Shown here: positions 53,894 through 64,000 of the stretch, one piece after another | Layout of the letters: each line of letters starts with the position of its first letter | How positions within the stretch are numbered: the first letter of the stretch is position 1 | DNA from: Mesostigma viride | Lineage: Eukaryota > Streptophyta > Mesostigmatophyceae > Mesostigmatales > Mesostigmataceae | Assembly (NCBI GenBank): GCA_009746045.1 | Contig: RPFO01000104.1 | Span: 7,473,955-7,537,954 of the forward strand | Direction: 5' to 3' | Length of the DNA: 64,000 nt | Position numbers and translations under genes: made by a program | The notes under the pieces: model-generated | Database searches by the model: none | What the model was told of the DNA's origin: nothing | The model's input: only the letters and a program-made list of their open reading frames with translations

Positions 53894-55880
53894 TGAATTG
53901 TAACATAACTCCGTTGGGAGTATATGTAGCACATAGCCCAGAGAAGGGGCATATGGCCTATCATACATTCTAAGCTACTTCCTGCAAGGGTGGGAATGTA
54001 AACAACACTTGCTCTAGGTGCACTAGGGCACCTGCACCACCCAGAGTTTCAGGCAACACCCAGCTAAGGGGAGCCTGTCATAGGTGGGCAAGATCAGCAC
54101 AGCTATACAAAAGCTAGGGCATGGCTTCTCAGCAGGGAGTGACCCCCTGCATGGGCACTGCATAATTAAATAAAGCTAGGTATCATCTGGAGGGTGGCTC
54201 ATCATAGGCACACATGTACATGACTAGAAAAGGCTAGGCTCAGCTGGTATAGTGCCTGTAGTAGGCGGGAATGTACAAGGCCACTGTCTATCTATTCTAC
54301 ACTACTGCTGCTGTATTCCCCTAGGCTGGGGCTGCCGGAGTCGCTGGGGCCGCGGTGGTCGAGGGGGTCGCGTGCCAGGGCTTGTGGCCGACGTAGATGG
54401 CCGCCCCCTTCCAGTACACCGGCTGGCCCGCCTTGGTCTGCCGGAGCTGGAGGTAGGTCGGCCATAGCTCCCGTCGCCGTTGTTGCTGCGCCAGGGTCAA
54501 GTCGTCGTCCACGGTGAAGGGAGTGTTCGCGAGCCGCTTGCGGCGTCTGAGAAACGAAATCTTGTCCGCTGGGCTGTCAAAGATGAGAAGAAGCGGAGGC
54601 GCCCCTGCCTTACCCCGCGCGCGGGGGAGGCGGTGGGCGGTCAGCTTAATCTCACCAAGGAGGCCCATGCGTGCAAGGATTTTGCTCTCAAACGCACGTG
54701 CAAGCTTCTCGGAATTCTCACCTTCTTCCATGTCGAAGTTCTTGAGTATGGCGTTGAGGCTGCGCTTGGCGAGCTCGGCCTCCTCGCGGAGGTCAAGCGT
54801 CTGCCGTTGAAGCTGGGCTGCGACGGCGGAGGTGGTGGAGGTGGTATGTTGCTTAAGCATGTCCGCCCAGGTGGTGATGGGAGGAGCATCGCCGGCCAGG
54901 CCAGCCGGGGCTGGCTTGGCGGCAATGTCCTTCACCGCCTGGGCGGTGAGGCCTGCGGTGTTCTGCAGAACCTCGATAGCAATGGCGTTGTCCTTAAGAC
55001 GCTGGTCGATGTCACGGAGCTGGGCGGTGATGGCGTCGGAGGTGGAGGTGGTGGCGGTGGAGGAGGCGAGGAGGGTGGAGGTGGCGGTGGAGATGGCGGA
55101 GGTGGCGGTGGAGAGGAGGGGGAGCTCGGCAGCCAGCGTGCTGCCCATGGCCGCCACATCTGCTGCGATTGGGGCCACGTGCTGCTCGAGGGCCTCCTGG
55201 AGGAGTGAGCGGATGGAGGCTTCGGTTAAGGTGGTGGTGAGGGGCTTTCGGGGCCAAAGCTCCGAGATGGAGCGTCCAAGGAGGGAGAAGAGAGCGTATT
55301 CCTGGAGGTGGGGGCGGCGGAGGCTGGGAAAGTGGTCGAAAGAGGAGACGATATTCAGGCGAGAATCAAAGAGGCGGCCTCGGTTGAAGAGCTGCTTGCA
55401 CAATTCAACAAGCGAGGCGTGTGATCCCCAAAACACGCAGCCCAGGATGCGGTCCTCGGTAAACTTGTCAACAAAGCCGGGCTGGCGGGCTTCAGCTACA
55501 AATTCGAGCTCGACCCAGCTCGGCTCGGCAGGGCGACTGCGCTTGGGTTCTGGCGACGCTGCTGGCGATGCGGGCTCAGCAGGGGGATGGGCGACCACTA
55601 GAGCTTGGCTAGTGGCGCCGCTGCCTTCTGCCTGGCCGGTTGGCGAAGCTGCAGCCGGGGCTGCAGGCGTATTTTCATTGCTGAGCGCAGCCGCCAGGCT
55701 GCGTTGCGTCGAGAGGCGTTTGCTCATCGTATAGTGCGTTATAGCTTCGGAAAATTATATCAGCATGTGCGTCTAAGAAAGACGAAGCGATTGTGATATT
55801 CACAGCTGAATTCGGTGCTCAAACGTGAAAGCTCCGACAGCCATGGCTACCTCGTGGCTCGTGGCTCGTGGCTCGTGGCT
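53893..55880 (-). mobile_element. ORF1-only LINE element, copy 2, tail-to-tail with copy 1
   Basis: The 3' terminus at 53893-53935 reads, on the minus strand, GGGCTATGTGCTACATATAC, CTCC-CAAC-GGAG, GTTATGTTACAATTCAATTC. The 5' end near 55855 has GAGCCACGAGGTAGCCATGG and repeated CTCGTGG units. Copies 1 and 2 form a long inverted repeat of about 3.9 kb with little spacer. Confidence 0.8.
54321..55727 (-). CDS. L1-type ORF1 protein, copy 2
   Basis: 468 residues, start ATG at 55727. The N-terminal 60 residues and everything after about residue 175 are close to copy 1 (ADMLKQHTTSTTSAVAAQLQ, SLNAILKNFDMEEGENSEKL, HRLPRARGKAGAPPLLLIFD, DDDLTLAQQQRRRELWPTYL). Residues about 65-175 are dissimilar (SWVELEFVAEARQPGFVDKF, FWGSHASLVELCKQLFNRGR) apart from scattered matches such as SL-ELC. 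The frame is intact. No ORF2 accompanies it. Confidence 0.85.
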   Translation of the reverse strand: MSKRLSTQRSLAAALSNENTPAAPAAASPTGQAEGSGATSQALVVAHPPAEPASPAASPEPKRSRPAEPSWVELEFVAEARQPGFVDKFTEDRILGCVFWGSHASLVELCKQLFNRGRLFDSRLNIVSSFDHFPSLRRPHLQEYALFSLLGRSISELWPRKPLTTTLTEASIRSLLQEALEQHVAPIAADVAAMGSTLAAELPLLSTATSAISTATSTLLASSTATTSTSDAITAQLRDIDQRLKDNAIAIEVLQNTAGLTAQAVKDIAAKPAPAGLAGDAPPITTWADMLKQHTTSTTSAVAAQLQRQTLDLREEAELAKRSLNAILKNFDMEEGENSEKLARAFESKILARMGLLGEIKLTAHRLPRARGKAGAPPLLLIFDSPADKISFLRRRKRLANTPFTVDDDLTLAQQQRRRELWPTYLQLRQTKAGQPVYWKGAAIYVGHKPWHATPSTTAAPATPAAPA

Positions 55881-55885
55881 CGTGG

Positions 55886-55975
55886 CTCGTGGGCTCAAGG
55901 GCTATGTGCTACATATACTCCCAACGGAGTTATGTTACAATTCAATTAAACAATTCAATATGCAATTAAAGAGGA
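55886..55975 (+). mobile_element. 3'-end scrap of the ORF1-element family
   Basis: CTCAAGGGCTATGTGCTACA, ACTCCCAACGGAGT and GTTACAATTCAATTAAAC match the 3' terminus of copy 2 in + orientation. Beyond it, 55976-56410 holds nothing I can assign. Confidence 0.65.
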
Positions 55976-56410
55976 CATTGCATGCTGCGCTGCGGCAGGA
56001 TCCTTCAGGCGGGCACGGTGTCCCCTCCATTGAATATTATTTTAAATTATGTCCGGTTAGCTGCCTTGAGCACCCGATATTGTCATTGGCACATGTAATT
56101 GCATGTCTGGCCTTGCAAGCTACTAGCGGCTTTCCTAGCTTGATTTTAAGTTGTCAGTTCACATATGTATTAGCCTCCAGGACACCACTTTGAGGCCACA
56201 AATGCTAGCTAAAAAACACAGCAGATGCCAACCCTAGATGGAAAAAAATACACAGCACGGCCCTGTCCCAAATATTGAACAACAGATGAGCCAACTCTAT
56301 ATGTACAACTGGTGGGATATGGGAGTGACAATGGACCCCACCACCGTACTACCACCAGCAAATCACTGCAAAGACTGCCTGAGCTGATAAGCCCTCCAGC
56401 CATGGCCCTG

Positions 56411-59400
56411 TCAAGGGTTGTCGGACGCAGCATTGTCCGAATGGGAGAAAACATCCTTCACCGCGGACGCTGCTGTCAGATAGTTCAGGGTGTTCCGCAG
56501 GGTCTCGCGCTCACGCACCAGGCGGTCATATGTGCTCGTCATCTCCAGCAGTGCCTGCTCATGCGGAAACAGCCGAGTCACAAGCTGGAGCACTATTAAT
56601 AATGACAAAAAGAAGCAAGAATAAATCAAACAAGGTGGCCTATACTGTCGAGGCGGGCAGCGAATGGAAACCAAGCTGGTCGATATGCACACGCCTGCTA
56701 CAAAGATAATGGCAAATACAGGCACAACCTCATAGGCTTGTCCAGACTTAGCACACCCTTGGGCACACCCTTGCCTCTACGCCCTTCAACCCCAATCCTT
56801 CGAACACAAGAAGACTGACATTGCTCACTTGCCTGGCCCGGCGCGACCAATGCCAGTGCTGCAACATCCCACGTGCACACAGTACAATGCTAGTATGGAA
56901 ACATTAAGCTGCCGTACGAAACAGACAGAGGTACAGCACGTCAACGTAAAATGGTCGGTAAAATGGTTGGCTAGGGGGAGGGGCTAACGGACGACCATGG
57001 GGTTGGACTGCATGAGTACAGCCAGCCAAACAGGCAAATAGGCATATAGATGGGTAGACACAAGGAGAGGGTACCACTGGCTTGGTGAGCAAGCACTGGG
57101 TTAACTATGAGTGGTGGTAAGTGAACAGAGGGATGACTACATTAAACCCTAAACCGCTTGGACGACGACTCTGACTATACACCATATACCCAACACCGCG
57201 AGGACGAATCATCTGAACCCTACCACCTACCCCGGGGTTCCTCACTGCACCCGCCTGCCTACACCGTGCGGACTCCTCACCTGCTGCTCCGCCTCGGCCC
57301 CCTTGAACGACGCGGCGACGTAATAGGAGAATTGCGTGGGCGGCGCGTTCCTGCGGATGTGGACCGGCGCCTGCGACGTCGCCAGCAAGAATATAGAACA
57401 GGTTGCGAGCGCATTTCCCATGTGTCAAGTGACAAAAGTGAGCCATGGCGGCATTAATAGAAACGACCCGCGACGGGGAGGAGTCAACAACTGCGCTGCA
57501 AGATGGCAACCACGTCTGCACCCGCTTAAGCTTACATCCGGCAAACGAGCATGTGTCCCTACAGCTGGCATGTGCACGCAGGCTGTAACACCATGTTTGC
57601 GCGCGTGGGCCATGGGGTAGAGGCAAGCCACACCATATGCCGGACCCAGTACATAAATACCTCTCCATGCCTCTATCACACATAGTACGAATAAGCCGCA
57701 CAAGCACATACCCTCATAGGTCCCTCAGTAAAACCCTTCAGAGGCAAATATCCCGAAGTTTCCCGTGCGCGCCGCTCCAACCTCGTTATCCACCACTATG
57801 CACCCTGTTGTTGCCAAAAGGGCTAATGACGTTGCCAAGAATGGCACCAGTCTGCACCATGACGCTAGTGCTTCGAATTCACCCAAAGGGACCGTGCTTC
57901 CACATCAGCAACATCGGGGACAACAGCAACAAAATCATCAACAGCAACATCATCGACAACAGCAATTCAAACTTCAACATCCACCCCCCACACACATCAA
58001 CATCGGCATCGGTGATCTCACGCCTTGTCAGCACCCACCGCGCGGTCCTTCCCGTTGTACTTGAAGGAGAGCCGCATGACCTCCCTCATCAGCTGCTCCA
58101 CCTCGGACGCCAGCGAGTCCACACGCGGCGCGACTGGCGCACGCAGCACCACACATGAGCACGCAAGAGGGCAGCGGGCAGCAGTGTGAGAGCTGGCGTG
58201 CCGCGCTCCTTGTCGCTCCCACGGCGCGTGTAGCCGTACATTTGGAAACACAGGCAATTTCCCCATCTTCCTTTGGTCGCAAAACCTGCAAGCTCTGTGC
58301 GCAAGGATCCGTCATTTCTGCTATCCAACACCCGCCATCCGCCCTCCGCCCTCCGCCCTTCGCCCTCCGCCCTTCGCCCTCCGCCCTCCGCCCTCCGCCC
58401 TCCGCCCTCCGCCCTCTGCCCTCTGCCCCCCGCCCCCCGCCCCACCCCCGAAGCAGGCACAAACTAAAGAGGGACCAACGGCAGCGCACACGCAGCTGCC
58501 TCGTTCCGTGCACCCCACCCGCATGTGGGCGTCCTGTCCCAGATGTCCCAGACAGCAGCTGGTGTACCCTTCTCTACTTCCACAATGCTTTGCTCTGTCC
58601 AAACAAGCACCGGCACCACTCACCACGAGGCATCCTCACAGCATGGCCCTCCCCCCACCCACACACAGAAACATGCACCATCCTGTGCTGACACCTGTCA
58701 CCTGCCATGACATGTCACCTGTGCTGACACCTGTGTCACCATTCGCAGACACCGCGCACACACTGGGATGCCACCCATGGAACGTCCGGCGTCCGGCACC
58801 ACTCACCCACGGCAGAGGGCGGTGTGTCGTGCACCCACGCGACGCGCGCGACGATGTAGGGCTTGTGGCGGACCACCGACACGACCCGGAACCTGCTCAC
58901 CACAGGACAGTGGCGGACGCGTGAGCGTGAGGTGGTGGGTCAGGCGCATGTGTGCGGCTTGGTGGGCATGTGTGTTGAATGATGGGGGTGATGGGGCAAG
59001 CAGGACAATGGGAGGATGCCCTACTTTCAAAAGTGGCAGGCAGACAGGCAGGCATGCAGGCAGGCGGGAGGCCAAAATATACTTAGGGCAGTCAGACACG
59101 AAGGCAGCCAGGAAGTGAAAAGCTCGGGGCGATGGGCCTCAGATTGGAATGGGGTTTCCGCAGGTTTGGAGGCTCAACTCAGCACACTTGCAACAGCGGC
59201 ACGCCAAATAGCGGCATCCAGCGCATCATGAACGCCGAAACCGACACGCCGAAACCTGGTGTTTCATTAATTTCATTTTTGTACGTATTTCATTTTTTAA
59301 TGGGAAAAAAAGCTTCAAACTCCACAGTGCTAATCCATTGGGACAGGAAGCAGCAGCCTTGTTCAAAGGCCTCGACTCGGCAAGTATAACCCGAAACAGA

Positions 59401-61924
59401 ACCCATGCCCCAAACAGCGCCGCCATGGGAGCCCCCAACAAACCACACGCGCCCCATGCCTTGCAGGCCTCCCTCATGAACTGTGCCCAGTCAAAGACGC
59501 CTCACACTGGGGGACACAGACGGGTCGGTTGGGTACAGAGAGGGGTAGATGGGGGTACAGGGAGGGGCAGGTGGGGGTACAGAGAGGGGATTGCCTTTTC
59601 TAATTTTTCCCAAGAAAAGCGGTACAAGCCATACTCACCGGTCCACCCCGCGGCACACGATGTTGAACCGGTCGTCTGGAAGCCGGTCATGCTGATGTCA
59701 TCAAGGCATCCAGTTGGATCCCGCCGCCGCGTACATCCACGTGGCCACAAGGCAAACGCAAGCAAATGAAGAGGAGACAACAAGGCAGGCGGATGGTGAG
59801 GAACGGCACCCGGTGTTGGTCCACCCCTATCTGTTGTGCACAGGATGGTGGGGTGCCATGGACCGGGCGGAAGATGATGTCGCAGGTTCGGTCGTGAATG
59901 ACAGCGTGAATGAGGGGCATTTCGCCGCCGCATGCATGGGAATGAGGGAAGCCGATGGAAACAATTAATAAGAAACAAGAAGCAAGAAGCGAGAAGCAAG
60001 AGGCGAGAAGCGAGAAGCGAGAAGCGAGAAGCGAGAAGCGAGAAGCGAGAAGCGAGAAGCGAGAAGCGAGAAGCGAGAAGCGAGAAGCGAGAAGCGAGAA
60101 GCAAGAAGCAAGAACCACCGCTACCTTGCCAACCACATGGATTTTGTTTAGTACTCTATAGAAAACAGCACGCGCGATTTTAGCAGCGATGATAAATGCA
60201 ATTTACCCAACGTCCTGTAGCCTGAGGGTCAGGAGTGCCACATCCAACAAGCGCATGGACTACTCCAACCTACCCGACCAAGCCAAGCAACAAACATCAC
60301 CGACAAGAGCACAGAATTGAGGCAAATATTGCCTCCCCCTCTATGCCACGTGGCATAGGTTGCATCCCCTTGACGACAGGAGGCAACCCCTCCAGCACAT
60401 GCGTGCTTGCCACCCACCTCAACCCCATCTGCACAATACCCACCAACCTCAGCCACCTCCCCACAATACCCACACACCTCTGCCACCTCCACACAGCACC
60501 CACCCACCTCAAACACCTCCCCGCAGCAGCCTATGGACGTCTCCAGCTCCCCTCGGGGCCCCGCGTAGATGACGCCAAACTGGGCCGGGCAAAGGGAAGG
60601 GAACGGGGTGGGCAGCAAAAAGTGCTGAGTTTTCAGTGTCATGGCCTCCACATGGACATGCAAAGACAGGGCGAGCATGCGGGCAAGGGGAGGGCAAGAA
60701 TGGGCGTAAATGTGGGTGAGCGTGCACACACATGCACTGACACACACGCACAGAAACACGCAAGGACACTGTTACAAGCCACTGCTCCCCCCACCCCCAT
60801 CGATGGGTGGTCTCATGGATCCCCATGGTCAGTCCGCACGCGCATGCACCCATACAGGTGAGGCCCCTGGCGCAGACACCCATAGAGAACACCAACCTCC
60901 CGTTCCTCCCCGTTGCACGTTCAAGGCCCACCTTCCAGACCGAGTCCACACTAGTGTGGGCATGTGGACGAACACCAAACTATACCTGGAGCAGCGCGCA
61001 CCGTCTGGACCTCCCACCCAGAGGGGCACCCACCTTCTGGTCCGAGTCCACGATCGTGTTGAACATGATGCGGAAGCGGTACTCGAATATCTGCAGCGGC
61101 AGCACCGCGCCAGGGAAGAGCACCGAGTTGATGGGCAGCAGCGGCAGCTCTGGGGGCAAAACCAGCGGTCCACACGGGGGAAGATACAACCACCATCACC
61201 AGGTGCCGTTAGGTCATCGTGTTGACATGGCGGAACACTTTGCCGCGTGGCGGCCATCATGACAACACGAGTACGGGCTTTGCCCTCGCCAGCGCTGCGC
61301 GACAGTCACGACGCCACCTTTGCTGCTTACCAATACCTTACCAAACGACAGGAGGGAATGGTTCAACAATATTTGCAACACCTCAAGCACACACATCGGG
61401 GCGATACCAGTGGTATCCTGTTCCCTTCAACTGCTCCCGCTTGATCAATGGAAACGTCCTACCCTTGGTATTTACAGCGCACACAAAGTTGGCACGCCCC
61501 ACCACACAACAGAAAGAACACGAACGTACGTCTTCCCTAGCATACCTGTAAGCTTTTCCGGGGCGGGAGGGTGCCCCGGGCCTTCGGTGCTCTCTCGGGC
61601 GTTAAGGACTTCCTCGCGTTCGTTATGGCTGCCATCATCGAGAGCGCGGTGGTTCGCCCCGCCGCTGACGGCAAACCTAGGAGGGCACCGAAATGTTCGT
61701 TGCCTCCGACATGGCTGCGAGAAGGACACAGCGGAGAGACTGTGGGCGCCTCCCTTATGCCGAGAATCAGCCGAGAAAGCCGCCTTCTCCCACGTAACCC
61801 GCCCCCCTGCTCCCCCCCGGGTTCTCCTATTCACGTCAAGCTGCTCTGGGCTCCCGCTGACCGCAACTGTCCCAACCTCCAGCCTTTGTTGAAAAACGCA
61901 TTGGTTCGACAAAGGACACTGCAT
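56411..61924 (-). CDS. LON substrate-binding-domain protein, probably plastidial, eight exons
   Basis: Exons in order on the minus strand: 61924-61546, 61149-61034, 60579-60508, 59691-59639, 58892-58807, 58133-58039, 57370-57281, 56554-56411. All have GT-AG borders and phases joining to 344 residues. Exon 1 (126 residues, few acidic residues early, Arg/Ser-rich) looks like a transit peptide. Then come ELPLLPINSVLFPGAVLPLQ, IFEYRFRIMFNTIVDSDQK, FGVIYAGPRGELETSIGCCG, HDRLPDDRFNIVCRGVDR, FRVVSVVRHKPYIVARVAWV, SLASEVEQLMREVMRLSFKY, FSYYVAASFKGAEAEQQ and RERETLRNTLNYLTAASAVK. The last motif is diagnostic, as I recall, of the plant stand-alone LON-domain family lacking ATPase and protease parts. 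Function is unsettled; the LON domain binds unfolded substrates. An in-frame stop lies upstream of the chosen ATG. It is divergent from farnesyltransferase beta. Confidence 0.9.
58325..58445. repeat. 7-bp minisatellite CCGCCCT in a LON-gene intron
   Basis: About 16 units with TTCGCCC and CTGCCCT variants, between the exons at 58133-58039 and 58892-58807. Confidence 0.9.
59975..60112. repeat. 7-bp minisatellite GAGAAGC in a LON-gene intron
   Basis: About 19 units of GAGAAGC with AAGAAGC variants at the edges, between the exons at 59691-59639 and 60579-60508. Confidence 0.92.
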
Positions 61925-62772
61925 GTCATCAGGTACGATTAAATTAAATAATTAAAATTGATAACATTGAGAGATCGCGCCAACAGACATGACCAAGGTG
62001 GCAGTGGTCGACTTCCTGCGACGCCGTTTGGCCGATGCCATCGTCGTGGAAATGCCAGTCGTCTCTCGTGCGTCACGAGAGACACGCGACTGCACGCGCG
62101 AGGCATTTTTTCTTGCCTGCCTGGCCAAGCGGTGCTGTCGCGGCCTCTGAAGCTTTCATTGGCTTATACTCACTACCTGAGGGTCCATCCGGGCACGACA
62201 AGTGGGCACATACAGGAATTCCCGCCAAATACTTGCATGGTCGGACAACAATTATTGCGCTCCGTCGACATCCGAGGGCCAGGGCTTACGCGGGGACGTG
62301 ACTGCAGGTGACTGCTTACAGTAGCTAACAAGGAAGAAAACGTCCATAATGTTTTGCGATGCGGACTGGGTTTAGAGGATGGCGTAATCAAGTAATTTGC
62401 ATTTTGCACCAACGTTGAGAAATACAACTAAACAAGCTGCTGGTCGACAATGACAGGAAGCTACAGCGCGTATGTAGGTACTGTAGTGATGGTACTTGTT
62501 TTCACGAGATGGCAATAAATAGTGGTCGTGCGTGCTTCGTATATCAGCCCAGGTGAGCTTTCAATAAAGGATGTTTGCACAGGGTCGGGCGAGAGCTGTA
62601 AACGACCGACCCAAGTACTATAACCAAGGAAGTAGTTGCGGGTGAACGGATTCCGTTCTTAAAATACGCGATATTAAGCAGGTTTTATGACGAGCATGAC
62701 GGGATGCTGCTAGTGAAGGGCTGCATCTGTCTGTAGCCGTCCTATCTGCAAGCGCTGGGAACCTACAAAACC
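61925..62772. promoter_or_regulatory. Shared upstream region of divergent LON and farnesyltransferase genes
   Basis: The two start codons (61924 minus, 62773 plus) face away from each other across 848 bases, so both promoters must lie here. It contains a 53-codon frame at 61989-62150 and a perfect 10-base hairpin at 62061-62083 (GTCTCTCGTG and CACGAGAGAC). I see no clear TATA element. Confidence 0.55.
61989..62150 (+). CDS. Small open frame of 53 codons, doubtful
   Basis: ATG...TGA reading MTKVAVVDFLRRRLADAIVV, then SRETRDCTREAFFLACLAK. The start looks protein-like, but the hairpin at 62061-62083 falls inside it and no relative is known to me. It could be an upstream frame in a transcript or chance. 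Confidence 0.2.
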   Translation: MTKVAVVDFLRRRLADAIVVEMPVVSRASRETRDCTREAFFLACLAKRCCRGL

Positions 62773-64000
62773 ATGGCAACCGAAATTATGACGGCTACTG
62801 CCGTCCAGCAAGCTGAAGTTGAGCAGGACTGTCGTGCTTTGTATTGCAACGTTCAACGACCCGTGCCTGCGGATTATGATGATTTTCTGTCGAGGTAAGT
62901 ATAAAAGTTCGTGGTGGTATCGCTGATTACTGGGAACCTACGTCATTTTGTCTGCATCCTAGTGGAAGGTGAAGCTTAGACGTTAATTCACGCGCGTCTC
63001 ACGTGGCACTCTCTTCTTACACAATCGTCACGCAGCCTCGTGCTTCAGCGCGAGAAGCACGTGCGGTACCTTCTCCGAGGGTTGAAGCACCTGGCGGGGT
63101 CTTATGGCACCCTGGACGCGAGGTAATGGTCCTTGGACTTGCATAAACATGAACATCAGCGTCAAGTGGCTTGCCAGGGATGGCTGGCCAGAGCATGCCA
63201 TGACGAGTAACGGAATTTTAACAAGCCTGTATTATAAAGTGAACATAGGTTTGCACCATGCGGCTATGACTGCATGCCGTCCCTTGTCCCTGGCGCGGCA
63301 ATCATACATCCACAGGGGGTAGGCTGCGCGACCCCTGTCACGGTGCCCGCGCACGGCGTCATGGACGGATATATTTGTCATGTTTTCAAGCATGTGTCCA
63401 CGGATATTTCGCGAGAGCGATGCACAAAAGAGACTGCAACTCCTGGTGCTAGTTAGTAGTGCAGCACCGCGGCGTCGATTGCCCATGCCACCAGGGCGCC
63501 TGCGCGTGGCTAGCGGGGGGCAGGTCGGGCTCCGTGTCCCATGTGTGCGTGTTGGGTGCCACGAGCGGGGCGTTACGAGGTGGTGCACCGTACTCTCGAT
63601 CGTTTGCTCTATAGTGTCCCAAGCGGTTGCTATATATGTCCTCACCATGGTCTCCCTGCTAGTGCAATATCAACTATCAAGTATAATATCTGTATAGTGT
63701 CCACACCATGGTCTCCCTGCTAATGCAATATCAAAACTCGGAATGACTCCACTGTGTGAGGCATGTTGTTGGTTATACGGGGTTCGATAAGACAGCCCAT
63801 ATGCGATGTGGCGACGCTGCGCTCTTTTGCGGGGGAATGGGGTGGGTCAAGTCCACTCAACATGGGGACAGGGGTGGAGGGGAAAGGGGTGGAGGGCGGA
63901 CATTCTTCCAGGGGGAATCCCGGCGGGGAACCCGCCGCAAATTCCACAATGGCAACATGTTTCAAATAACGGAACTGGTGGAATTTACGGCGGGTTCCCC
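62773..64000 (+). CDS. FNTB: Protein farnesyltransferase beta subunit, 5' exons only
   Basis: Exon 1, 62773-62894, encodes MATEIMTATAVQQAEVEQDC and VQRPVPADYDDFLS, with donor GTAAGT. Exon 2, 63036-63122, reads LVLQREKHVRYLLRGLKHLA and GSYGTLDA, with donor GTAATG. The split codon gives FLSSLVLQREKH. The L-Q-R-E-K-H...Y-L-x-R-G-L...L-D-A run is the characteristic start of the farnesyltransferase beta catalytic barrel, just before the R-P-W-L-x-Y-W motif. That next exon is not visible up to 64000, so the gene continues to the right. The enzyme farnesylates C-terminal CaaX cysteines in the cytosol with the alpha subunit. Confidence 0.8.
63646..63736. repeat. Short tandem duplication in farnesyltransferase intron 2
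   Basis: ACCATGGTCTCCCTGCTA followed by RTGCAATATCAA occurs at about 63645 and 63706, period about 61 bases. Confidence 0.85.
63925..64000. repeat. Inverted repeat at the right edge
   Basis: GGGGAACCCGCCGCAAATTCCAC at 63925-63947 pairs with the complement of 63978-64000 at 22 of 23 positions across a 30-base loop. It may be a hairpin or one terminal repeat of an element extending beyond the window. Confidence 0.8.

Noticed and set aside
52547-55734. Antisense ORFs over the two ORF1 genes
   Set aside because: Mirror frames of the Ser/Thr-rich coding strand; the sense frames match the L1 ORF1 plan.
57105-58513. Minus-strand ORFs at 57105-57707 and 58028-58513 as separate genes
   Set aside because: They overlap LON-gene exons in the wrong frame; only the exon frames continue the LON-domain homology across splice sites.

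Overview
This looks like nuclear DNA of a green alga or a close relative (Viridiplantae). Three split host genes match plant-type families best as I recall them: TAPT1/POD1, a LON-domain plastid protein and farnesyltransferase beta. Their introns are bounded by GT-AG, plant-type telomere motifs (CCCTAAA) occur, and a TGTAA motif, the usual algal poly(A) signal, lies 60 bases after the TAPT1 stop. I cannot name the species.

Layout. 1-1594: decayed transposase-like gene entering from the left. 1595-2779: unassigned sequence with a hairpin and a G-rich tract. 2780-18930 (+): TAPT1-like gene, eight exons found, only about 7% coding; most of its introns are filled by tandem arrays with periods of 4, about 9-10, 12, 22, 24 and 35 bases. 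19080-24330: LINE remnants, a SINE-like inverted pair and a TTAA-flanked inverted-repeat transposon. 25005-33221 (+): an intronless 2,738-residue nonribosomal-peptide-synthetase-like enzyme, order adenylation, carrier, condensation, adenylation, carrier, membrane acyltransferase. This is the most notable gene here. 33222-55975: almost pure nested transposable elements. They comprise LINEs with an apurinic-type endonuclease, LINEs with a restriction-like endonuclease inserted at (TA)n, a hAT-like element with 8-base target duplications, a second TTAA element carrying a PHD finger, and two tail-to-tail LINE elements that encode only ORF1. 56411-61924 (-): LON substrate-binding-domain protein, eight exons. 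62773 to beyond the right edge (+): 5' exons of protein farnesyltransferase beta, divergent from the LON gene.

The host genes show no shared pathway: TAPT1 is an ER membrane protein, the LON protein is probably plastidial, farnesyltransferase is cytosolic, and the synthetase would make an unknown small molecule. What unites the window is its repeats. Satellite expansion occurs inside introns and inside a LINE 3' end, and chains of retroelements have inserted into each other's TA-rich or TTAA tails. All family calls are from reading translations; no database search was run.
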